5,631 bases of DNA from Campylobacterota bacterium (GTDB lineage Bacteria; Campylobacterota; Campylobacteria; Campylobacterales; Sulfurovaceae), in NCBI GenBank assembly GCA_011330645.1, contig DRQB01000122.1:1-5631 (forward strand), given 5' to 3'. The position numbers were made by a program, and so were the translations under genes. Below are positions 1 through 5,290 of this stretch, in pieces. The notes beneath the pieces were generated by a model that was not told the origin of the DNA, made no database searches, and saw nothing but the letters and a program-made list of their open reading frames with translations. The first letter of the stretch is position 1. Every line of letters begins with the position of its first letter.

Positions 1-60
1 CTTGATGTACCGTTGGAGTGTTCGGAGAGTGTTGGAGACTCTTGGGGTGAGTTGAAGTAA
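1..60 (+). CDS. polA: DNA polymerase I, C-terminal end (partial)
   Basis: Only the last 19 codons and the TAA stop are present; the gene begins upstream of the window. The reading frame ends LDVPLECSESVGDSWGELK. This matches the extreme C-terminus of family A DNA polymerases, which typically end in a (L)xVPLxVxxGxGxxW pattern (E. coli PolA ends with LDVPLLVEVGSGENW and a few more residues). PolA fills gaps and removes RNA primers during replication and excision repair. The stop shares its last A with the ATG of the next gene (TAATG), so the two are probably translationally coupled. A second frame is also open here, up to a TGA at 53-55, but it gives an arginine-rich peptide without family likeness. 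The call rests on a short match, so it is good but not certain. Confidence 0.8.
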   Translation, partial: LDVPLECSESVGDSWGELK

Positions 61-752
61 TGAATGATACTTTTGTAAAACTCCCACGAGGCACTTTCTT
101 CATGGGAACAGATGATCTAAATGCGAGAGATAGAGAAAAGCCTCGTCATGAAGTGACTATAGACTATGACATCGCAATGGCGAAATATTTGGTGACGGTG
201 GAAGACTATATGTTGTACGCTCAGGCCACAGGTGCGGTGGTACCGGAAGAACGTCATGAACATTTAGGTTTTGATGTACCAGTGCGCCGGGTGAAGTGGA
301 CGGATGCTGTGGCGTATGCACAGTGGAAGAGTGAGCGTGAGGGGAAGAAGTATAGATTACCAACAGAAGCTGAGTGGGAGTATGCCTGTCGTGCCGGCTC
401 TGAGGGTAAGTTTTGTTTCGGTGATGATGAAGCTTTGCTTGGAGAGTATGCATGGTATGCTGACAATGCAGGAAAAGTCACCCATGATGTAGGCATAAAA
501 AAGCCTAACGCATGGGGACTGTACGATATGCATGGCAATGTTTGGGAATGGTGTCTAGACAGGTATGCTGATGACTACAGTGAAACACCTAGAGATGGCT
601 CAGCGTATGGCGTACCAAGTGAAAAGGGTAGAGTACTTCGTGGAGGCTCTTATAATGCTGATGCAGACAAATGTAGCTGTACATCACGGATAAATTTAGG
701 AAGTGGTGGAAAGAACTATTTTATTGGATTTAGATTGGTTGTGGAAATTTAG
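60..752 (+). CDS. SUMF1/FGE-sulfatase-domain protein, probably not a true formylglycine-generating enzyme
   Basis: This 230-residue protein is essentially one formylglycine-generating-enzyme (SUMF1) fold with no signal peptide or membrane segment, so it is probably cytoplasmic. Family hallmarks appear in order: LPRGTFFMG (8-16), EKPRHEV (26-32), YRLPTEAEWEYACRAG (98-113), NAWGLYDMHGNVWEW (150-164), RVLRGGSYN (191-199) and the closing IGFRLV (222-227). True FGEs oxidise a sulfatase cysteine using two cysteines five residues apart after the GGSY motif. Here the first position is Ala200 and only the second, Cys205, is kept, followed by Cys207. Formylglycine formation is therefore unlikely, and a binding, structural or other oxidative role is more plausible. 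The start overlaps the polA stop, with only a weak G-rich stretch (about 44-49) as ribosome binding site, which favours coupling to polA. No sulfatase gene is nearby. The family assignment is firm; the substrate is unknown. Confidence 0.88.
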   Translation: MNDTFVKLPRGTFFMGTDDLNARDREKPRHEVTIDYDIAMAKYLVTVEDYMLYAQATGAVVPEERHEHLGFDVPVRRVKWTDAVAYAQWKSEREGKKYRLPTEAEWEYACRAGSEGKFCFGDDEALLGEYAWYADNAGKVTHDVGIKKPNAWGLYDMHGNVWEWCLDRYADDYSETPRDGSAYGVPSEKGRVLRGGSYNADADKCSCTSRINLGSGGKNYFIGFRLVVEI

Positions 753-791
753 GTAACGCATGAATTTGAAATAAGAGAAATGGACTCTGAA

Positions 792-840
792 TTAACAAAT
801 GGTTAGCAAACATCAGATATAATCTTTCATTATTTGTTAA
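792..840. repeat. 9-bp perfect inverted repeat flanking the ccsBA -10 element
   Basis: TTAACAAAT at 792-800 is the exact reverse complement of ATTTGTTAA at 832-840, with 31 bases between the arms. The left arm lies around the expected -35 region. The right arm lies at or just after the expected transcription start and runs into the ribosome binding site. This could be a split operator or an mRNA structure, but a chance match in AT-rich DNA is possible. Confidence 0.5.
818..823 (+). promoter_or_regulatory. Predicted sigma70-type -10 box for ccsBA
   Basis: A perfect TATAAT lies 26 bases before the ccsBA ATG, which would give a 5' leader of about 20 nt. There is no good TTGACA at 16-18 bp spacing; the nearest likeness, TTAACA at 792-797, is 20 bp away. 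Weak -35 elements are normal for Campylobacterota promoters. Confidence 0.6.
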
Positions 841-843
841 GGA
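839..843 (+). promoter_or_regulatory. Ribosome binding site of ccsBA
   Basis: AAGGA sits 6 bases before the ATG at 850 and supports that start. It overlaps the right arm of the 792-840 inverted repeat by two bases. Confidence 0.75.
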
Positions 844-849
844 CGGACA

Positions 850-3800
850 ATGAAGTATATATTTTCGATGAAAATGGCAGTGTTAATGCTATTTCTTTTT
901 GGTGTCATTATTGGAGCGGGTACCTTCATAGAAAATGACTATGGGACGCAAACTGCACGAGCACTTATCTATAAAGCACAATGGTTTGAAATCTTTTTAG
1001 CTTATTTTGTATCGATTGTAGTTTACAATGTATTCAAATATAAAACATACAAGACAAAACTCCCTGTTTTTATCTTCCATATCTCTTTTCTTGTTATTGC
1101 TATAGGTGCATTGACTACACGCTATATTGGCTATGAAGGGGTGATGCATATTCGTGAAGGTGAGACTGTAAATACTATGGTTTCTGACAATAAAATACTC
1201 CAAGTACATGCAAGCCAAGGTGACAAAAGTGCTGCTTTAGAAAAGACACTCTTTTTCTCTACTATGACGCAAAATCATCTGAGTGAAAGTTTGAAAGTAG
1301 GGGATAAAGAAGTACATATTGACCTCCTTAAGTATATGCCTACAGCACAAGAAGAAGTGATAGACTCTCCTAAAGGTAAAAAACTTTTAGAACTTAAAAT
1401 CTCAGCTGGAGGTAAAGGAAAAATACATTTCTTTGCTAAAGGTCAGAAAGAAGATTTTGGTGGTTTTTATGTGGGGTATGACATTGTGCCAAGCACTGAT
1501 AAACCGACATTTCTCATCAAAGACAATCCAGCAGGTGGCTATAGTATCAATTTCCCATTTTCTCTTAAAACACTCAACATGAATGATAAAAGTTCAGGAG
1601 AGCTTAAAGGTGGTGACAACGACTTTAAGAGACGTATGCTGTATAGATTTGGATCGAATGCCATTGTTTTAAAAGATATACATGAAAAAGCAATCACAAA
1701 ACTGGTTTCAAATGATATCAAAACACAACGTGGTGAAGCGGAATATATCAAATGGAAAGTACGTGTAGGGGATAAAAGTAAAACTGTTGTGACAAGACCA
1801 TTTAAAGGTCAAATAGGAGATATTCATCGTTTAGATTTAGATGGTGTACATATCGATATGCGTGTAGGGGCTAAGGTGATTGATGTACCTTTTAGTATCA
1901 CCTTGAAAGACTTTGAATTGGAGCGTTACCCTGGTTCTATGACACCTGCTTCGTACTCAAGTAGAGTCATACTCACAGATAAGGAAGAAAACCTAACGAT
2001 GCCATACCATATTTACATGAACCATATCTTGGATCACAGAAATTACCGTCTTTTCCAATCTTCTTATGACCCAGATGAAAAAGGTACAGTTTTATCTGTG
2101 AATCATGACCCAGGAACACTTCCTACTTATATTGGATATCTACTGCTTGCATTTGGTATGATATGGTCACTTTTCCATCCAAATGGACGTTTTCAGAAGC
2201 TTTTAAAAGGAGCTAGAAAGCTACAGTCTACAGCAGCAGGTTTGGCATTGATAGCACTTTTAGCATTGTCACCGCAACATGTACAGGCATCTTCTCCAGA
2301 GATTGATGCAGGGATACTCAAGACCATGCAATCCTATAATTTAGAGCATACTTTAAACTTTGGTAAATTGGCAGTACAAGATCATCAAGGTCGTATGAAG
2401 CCTATGGATACTGTGGCACATGATGTGATTTCAAAAATCACAAGAAGAACATCACTCTATGATCTTGAGCCAACACAAATGTTGCTAGGTATGATTATGC
2501 AACCTAATATCTATCAGAATGTACCGATGATTTACATTGGACATAAAAAAATTGCTCTGACATTGGGACTTCCTGAAGATACAAAATATGCAAAATTTTC
2601 TGATTTCTTTAAAAAATCAGACAGCAGCTATAAAATATTTAATGCAGTGACGGAAGCAACACGTAAAAAACCACTGGAACAAACAAAATATGATAAAGAA
2701 CTTATCAAAATTGATGAACGAGTGAATGTAGCATTTATGGCATACCAAGGTACATTGATGCGTATTTACCCAAAACCAAATGATGCCAATAACAAGTGGA
2801 TGGCACCGATGGATGCCATTAAAGCATTCCCTGCAAAACAAGCAGAAGAAGTGAAAATGAGTATTTCAGCGTATTTCCAAATGGTAGGGTTAGGACTTCA
2901 ATCAGGAGATTGGTCTAAGGCAGATTTGGCACTTAAAGGTATTCGTATGTATCAGAAAAAATATGGTGCAGCAGTTATTCCAAGTGCAAAACATATCGAT
3001 ATGGAAATTAAATATAACAAATTAGGACTCTTTGGTAAACTCGTACCACTTTATCTTATTCTTGGATTGTTATTATTAATCTTTGCCTTTATCAATGTGA
3101 TTAAACCGTCATTCTCTATGAAGTGGATTATGCGTGTGGCATGGGGACTGTTTATTATTGGATTTGTTATTCATCTTACAGGACTTGGTATCCGTTGGTA
3201 CATTGCAGGGCATGCACCATGGTCTAATGCCTATGAGTCCATTGTGACTATTGCCGCAGCTACGATGATAGCAGGGATTATTGTTGCGAGACGTTCTCCA
3301 TTTGCGTTAGCTGGAGCAGCGATACTTGCAGGTATTACTATGGCGGTGGCACATATGAACTTCATTAACCCAGAGATAACCAACCTTGTCCCTGTCTTGA
3401 AATCTTACTGGCTGATGGTACACGTGGCAACCATTATTTCAGGAGATGGTTTCTTTGGACTTGGGTCTATCTTATCACTTCTTGTACTTATTTTGTACAT
3501 TATGAGAGGTAAAGAGGGCAATGAAAATATTGACCGTTCCATCAAAGAACTTACGAACCTCTCCGAAATGGGACTTATTATTGGTTTGATGTTACTTACC
3601 ATTGGTAACTTCCTTGGAGGTGTGTGGGCAAACGAATCTTGGGGACGTTACTGGGGTTGGGATAGTAAAGAGACATGGGCAGCTGTGACCATCCTTATCT
3701 ATGCAACGGTACTTCACCTACGTTTCATTCCATCGTTAAAGTCCAATTTTGTTTTCAATGTGGCAGCAACATGGGCCTATTTCTCTGTATTAATGACATA

Positions 3801-3942
3801 CTTTGGGGTAAACTACTACCTTTCCGGACTTCATTCTTATGCAGCAGGTGATCCAGTACCTATTCCTATGTGGGTTTACTATGGTGTTGCAGGACTCTTT
3901 ATCTTAACTGTATTAGCCGCGAGAAATCGTAAATTAAAATAA
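850..3942 (+). CDS. ccsBA: Fused cytochrome c synthase CcsBA (System II cytochrome c biogenesis)
   Basis: This inner-membrane protein exports haem and attaches it to CXXCH-type motifs of periplasmic c-type cytochromes. The ResB/CcsB half (about 1-442) has three membrane helices (about 7-24, 45-62, 71-90), a large periplasmic domain and a fourth helix (424-442). A further helix (460-480) leads into a second periplasmic region (481-730). The CcsA half follows, with helices from about 731 to 1024. Key residues are visible: membrane His77 and His956, periplasmic His858 (in MVHV) and His995 (in GLHSY), HAPWSNAYES (788-797), and the tryptophan-rich haem site WGRYWGWDSKETW (931-943). The spacing 858-956-995 matches the four-histidine scheme described for Helicobacter hepaticus CcsBA. 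At 1030 residues it is about 100 longer than that protein, with the extra length lying before His858. It contains no cysteine at all. It has its own promoter, ribosome binding site and terminator. Which cytochromes it serves cannot be told from here. Confidence 0.95.
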   Translation: MKYIFSMKMAVLMLFLFGVIIGAGTFIENDYGTQTARALIYKAQWFEIFLAYFVSIVVYNVFKYKTYKTKLPVFIFHISFLVIAIGALTTRYIGYEGVMHIREGETVNTMVSDNKILQVHASQGDKSAALEKTLFFSTMTQNHLSESLKVGDKEVHIDLLKYMPTAQEEVIDSPKGKKLLELKISAGGKGKIHFFAKGQKEDFGGFYVGYDIVPSTDKPTFLIKDNPAGGYSINFPFSLKTLNMNDKSSGELKGGDNDFKRRMLYRFGSNAIVLKDIHEKAITKLVSNDIKTQRGEAEYIKWKVRVGDKSKTVVTRPFKGQIGDIHRLDLDGVHIDMRVGAKVIDVPFSITLKDFELERYPGSMTPASYSSRVILTDKEENLTMPYHIYMNHILDHRNYRLFQSSYDPDEKGTVLSVNHDPGTLPTYIGYLLLAFGMIWSLFHPNGRFQKLLKGARKLQSTAAGLALIALLALSPQHVQASSPEIDAGILKTMQSYNLEHTLNFGKLAVQDHQGRMKPMDTVAHDVISKITRRTSLYDLEPTQMLLGMIMQPNIYQNVPMIYIGHKKIALTLGLPEDTKYAKFSDFFKKSDSSYKIFNAVTEATRKKPLEQTKYDKELIKIDERVNVAFMAYQGTLMRIYPKPNDANNKWMAPMDAIKAFPAKQAEEVKMSISAYFQMVGLGLQSGDWSKADLALKGIRMYQKKYGAAVIPSAKHIDMEIKYNKLGLFGKLVPLYLILGLLLLIFAFINVIKPSFSMKWIMRVAWGLFIIGFVIHLTGLGIRWYIAGHAPWSNAYESIVTIAAATMIAGIIVARRSPFALAGAAILAGITMAVAHMNFINPEITNLVPVLKSYWLMVHVATIISGDGFFGLGSILSLLVLILYIMRGKEGNENIDRSIKELTNLSEMGLIIGLMLLTIGNFLGGVWANESWGRYWGWDSKETWAAVTILIYATVLHLRFIPSLKSNFVFNVAATWAYFSVLMTYFGVNYYLSGLHSYAAGDPVPIPMWVYYGVAGLFILTVLAARNRKLK

Positions 3943-3949
3943 ATATTAG

Positions 3950-3972
3950 CTATCCTCAACCTTTGAGGATAG
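3950..3972 (+). terminator. Hairpin terminator after ccsBA
   Basis: CTATCCTCAA (3950-3959) pairs perfectly with TTGAGGATAG (3963-3972), giving a 10-bp stem with a 3-nt loop that begins 8 bases after the ccsBA stop. The tail on the + strand (TCTACTTTCC) is only moderately T-rich. The left flank is A/T-rich, so the structure could also stop transcription on the - strand. Its position between ccsBA and the mscL promoter supports a terminator role. Confidence 0.65.
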
Positions 3973-4018
3973 TCTACTTTCCAAGAATACTTTAAGCTTT
4001 ATCTTCCTTCCTTTATAT

Positions 4019-4024
4019 TATAAT
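4019..4024 (+). promoter_or_regulatory. Predicted -10 box for mscL
   Basis: TATAAT lies 29 bases before the mscL ATG, within an AT-rich run (TTTATATTATAATTA). No convincing -35 hexamer is visible near 3996-4001. Its location downstream of the ccsBA hairpin suggests that mscL is transcribed on its own. Confidence 0.55.
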
Positions 4025-4041
4025 TACTTATCTCACATAAT

Positions 4042-4047
4042 AAAGGA
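4042..4047 (+). promoter_or_regulatory. Ribosome binding site of mscL
   Basis: AAAGGA ends 6 bases before the ATG at 4054 and fixes that start. Confidence 0.75.
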
Positions 4048-4053
4048 AAAAGA

Positions 4054-4485
4054 ATGTTAGAAGAGTTTAAAAAGTTTCTCATATCGGGAAATATGGTAGA
4101 TATGGCAGTAGGTTTCATCTTTGGTGGGGCTTTTGCTACAGTAGTAAAGTCATTGGTTGCCAATGTGATTATGCCTCCAGTAGGTTTGTTGATGGGGAAA
4201 GTAGATTTCTCTCAATTGTTTATCTCATTAGATGGTAATTCCTATGATACATTGGCTGCTGCTGAAAAAGTAGGTGCACCAGTTATTAAATATGGTGCGA
4301 CAATCAATGATATTATTTCATTTATTATTTTAGGTTTTGTTGTGTTTATGTTTATCAAAGCATACAACAAAATGAAAGAACCAGAAGCTGAAGCAGCACC
4401 TACAACTAAAGTATGTGGTGAGTGTGCCATGGAGATACCAATAGACGCTAAAAAATGTGGACATTGTGGAAATACTAACGTTTAA
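4054..4485 (+). CDS. mscL: Large-conductance mechanosensitive channel MscL with C-terminal zinc ribbon
   Basis: MscL is an inner-membrane pentamer that opens under membrane tension and releases solutes during hypo-osmotic shock. The N-terminal helix and first membrane segment are canonical: EEFKKFLISGNMVDMAVG (3-20), then FIFGGAFATVVKSLVANVIMPPVGLL (21-46), with the glycine/alanine-rich pore face and the IMPP motif. A periplasmic loop (about 50-83) and the second membrane segment (about 84-104) follow. The length, 143 residues, is close to the usual 130-150. In E. coli-type MscL, the acidic/proline linker leads to a charged amphipathic helix that forms a cytoplasmic bundle. Here, after the linker (EPEAEAAP, 109-116), there is a zinc ribbon with Cys121-x-x-Cys124 and Cys135-x-x-Cys138. 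The gene has its own promoter and ribosome binding site, and shares a terminator with the convergent tcdA. The channel assignment is secure; the role of the ribbon is unknown. Confidence 0.95.
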   Translation: MLEEFKKFLISGNMVDMAVGFIFGGAFATVVKSLVANVIMPPVGLLMGKVDFSQLFISLDGNSYDTLAAAEKVGAPVIKYGATINDIISFIILGFVVFMFIKAYNKMKEPEAEAAPTTKVCGECAMEIPIDAKKCGHCGNTNV

Positions 4486-4500
4486 GTATTTCACTCTTTA

Positions 4501-4522
4501 AACAAGGCTTTATAGCCTTGTT
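4501..4522. terminator. Bidirectional terminator between convergent mscL and tcdA
   Basis: AACAAGGCT (4501-4509) and AGCCTTGTT (4514-4522) form a perfect 9-bp stem with a TTAT loop. The hairpin begins 15 bases after the mscL stop and ends 2 bases from the tcdA stop on the other strand. The stem ends in A:T pairs on both flanks, giving TT followed by a mixed tail on + and TTTAAAGAG on -. This suits termination in both directions. Confidence 0.75.
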
Positions 4523-4524
4523 CC

Positions 4525-5160
4525 TCACTTCACAATCCTCTTTATCACTTCAGAACAAATAGTTAATCCAAAAGCACCGGTTACCCCAACAAAAGAACCT
4601 TTCTCTTTACATTTGTCTTCTTCAGGAGAAAATACCACTGTAAAGTTTCTATCGAACTTTGCTTTTTTTAATTCATTACGTATTTTACGTGCGAGTGCAT
4701 CACCATGGGTTTTCCATATGGAGGCGACTTCTATTTTATTGGTTTCAAAACGTTTCGCAGAACCTACGGACATGATGAGTTTTTTATGACACTTTTTTGC
4801 GACTTCTATCTTGACCTTGGTAGTGTCTGCTGCGTCTATGATGATGTCATAAGGCTCAAAGTCAAAACTCTCTACCCATACCATAGTCATTTGTTGGTGT
4901 ATGGTTTGTATACCAGGGTAGAGTTTGGCTAAAGTCTCTATCTTACTTTCTCCTACTGCCTCGGATCCTATCTGTCTATTTTGATTGGTTTCATCGTATA
5001 TATCGTAGTCAAGTATCGTAATATCACTGACACCTGAACGGTAGAGACAGTCTAAAGCGTAAGAGCCGACACCACCTATGCCAAGTATGAGTATTTTAGC
5101 CTTTTGTATCTTTTGGAAGTTTTCCTCCCCAAAGAGCATACGACAGCGTTCAAATCTCAT
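4525..5160 (-). CDS. tcdA: ThiF/MoeB-family enzyme, probable tRNA threonylcarbamoyladenosine dehydratase (TcdA/CsdL-like)
   Basis: This is an E1-like adenylating enzyme of the ThiF/MoeB superfamily. The nucleotide-binding Rossmann motif GIGGVGS is at 27-33, followed by the acidic strand end ILDYD (49-53), TNQNRQIG (58-65) carrying the ATP-contacting Asn/Arg, and IDAADT (108-113). The opening MRFERCRMLFGEENF and the closing FSPEE (177-181) and GSFVGVTGAFGLTICSEVI (188-206) resemble E. coli TcdA, which uses ATP to convert t6A37 of ANN-decoding tRNAs to its cyclic form. At 211 residues it is shorter than the E. coli protein (268). It lacks the MoeB-style pair of CXXC zinc motifs, which argues against ThiF or MoeB proper. 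The ATG is supported by AAGGA 7 bases upstream. It lies downstream of surE on the same strand. The superfamily is certain; the TcdA role is likely rather than proven. Confidence 0.8.
   Translation of the reverse strand: MRFERCRMLFGEENFQKIQKAKILILGIGGVGSYALDCLYRSGVSDITILDYDIYDETNQNRQIGSEAVGESKIETLAKLYPGIQTIHQQMTMVWVESFDFEPYDIIIDAADTTKVKIEVAKKCHKKLIMSVGSAKRFETNKIEVASIWKTHGDALARKIRNELKKAKFDRNFTVVFSPEEDKCKEKGSFVGVTGAFGLTICSEVIKRIVK
5136..5159. repeat. 24-bp imperfect direct repeat, copy 1 (inside the start of tcdA)
   Basis: This segment encodes the first eight residues of the TcdA-like protein (MRFERCRM) on the - strand. It matches 5267-5290 at 22 of 24 positions at an offset of 131 bases. The two differences are transitions (5146/5277 and 5151/5282). 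Confidence 0.85.
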
Positions 5161-5167
5161 AGTTATT

Positions 5168-5172
5168 TCCTT
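5168..5172 (-). promoter_or_regulatory. Ribosome binding site of tcdA
   Basis: On the - strand AAGGA, within AAAAGGAAA, lies 7 bases before the ATG at 5160. It lies only 3 bases from a perfect 16-bp palindrome (5176-5191), so pairing of the palindrome could affect its access. Confidence 0.7.
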
Positions 5173-5175
5173 TTA

Positions 5176-5191
5176 ACATGACTAGTCATGT
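5176..5191. promoter_or_regulatory. Perfect 16-bp palindrome upstream of tcdA (possible operator or hairpin)
   Basis: ACATGACTAGTCATGT reads identically on both strands. It lies 15 bases upstream of the tcdA start. As DNA it has the form of a dimeric-regulator site. As RNA it could fold into a 6-bp stem with a CTAG loop next to the ribosome binding site. No regulator can be named from the sequence. Confidence 0.45.
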
Positions 5192-5226
5192 GAGCCTGCT
5201 GCTGAAGCAAACATAGCGTTAGCGTA

Positions 5227-5251
5227 GTTTTTTGAGCTTTGCTTAAAAAGC
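5227..5251. repeat. Imperfect hairpin in the surE-tcdA spacer
   Basis: GTTTTTTGAGC (5227-5237) can pair with GCTTAAAAAGC (5241-5251) across a TTT loop. All 11 pairs form on the + strand if two G-U pairs are allowed; 9 of 11 form on the - strand, the sense strand for surE and tcdA. It lacks a clean T-tract in the - direction, so it is not a clear terminator for surE. Confidence 0.45.
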
Positions 5252-5266
5252 GTTCTATTGATGGTT

Positions 5267-5290
5267 GCATACGACAACGTTTAAATCTCA
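5267..5290. repeat. 24-bp imperfect direct repeat, copy 2 (at the surE stop codon)
   Basis: This is the second copy of the tcdA start segment, placed so that the surE stop TGA (5288-5290) occupies the position of the TGA within ATGAGA at the tcdA start. Read on the - strand from a TTG at 5291 it gives (M/L)RFKRCRM, against MRFERCRM in tcdA. After this the two sequences diverge completely. Confidence 0.85.

Noticed and set aside
2..55. Alternative frame at the left edge ending at TGA 53-55
   Set aside because: It gives an arginine-rich peptide with no family match, whereas the frame ending at 58-60 reads as the PolA C-terminus and overlaps the next start.
157..538. Opposite-strand open frames of 98 and 94 codons over the SUMF1-like gene
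   Set aside because: They are rich in His, Ser, Pro and Tyr without family likeness, and lie antisense to a gene with clear conserved motifs.
2227..2295. Separate secreted protein starting at the signal-like helix within ccsBA (residues 460-480)
   Set aside because: The reading frame is continuous, no ribosome binding site or suitable start is present, and a helix at this junction fits the fused CcsB-CcsA topology.
2600..2620. Inverted repeat CTGATTT/AAATCAG with a 7-base spacer inside ccsBA
   Set aside because: It lies in the middle of a coding region (encoding FSDFFKKSD), has no T-tract, and is expected from codon use in AT-rich DNA.
4705..4932. A 75-codon + strand frame inside tcdA
   Set aside because: It is antisense to a well-supported enzyme gene, and its product is a low-credibility mix of aromatic residues with no recognisable domain.
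5161..5287. Separate promoter for tcdA
   Set aside because: No convincing -10 is visible on the - strand; TATGTT near 5211-5216 is weak, and cotranscription with surE is more likely.
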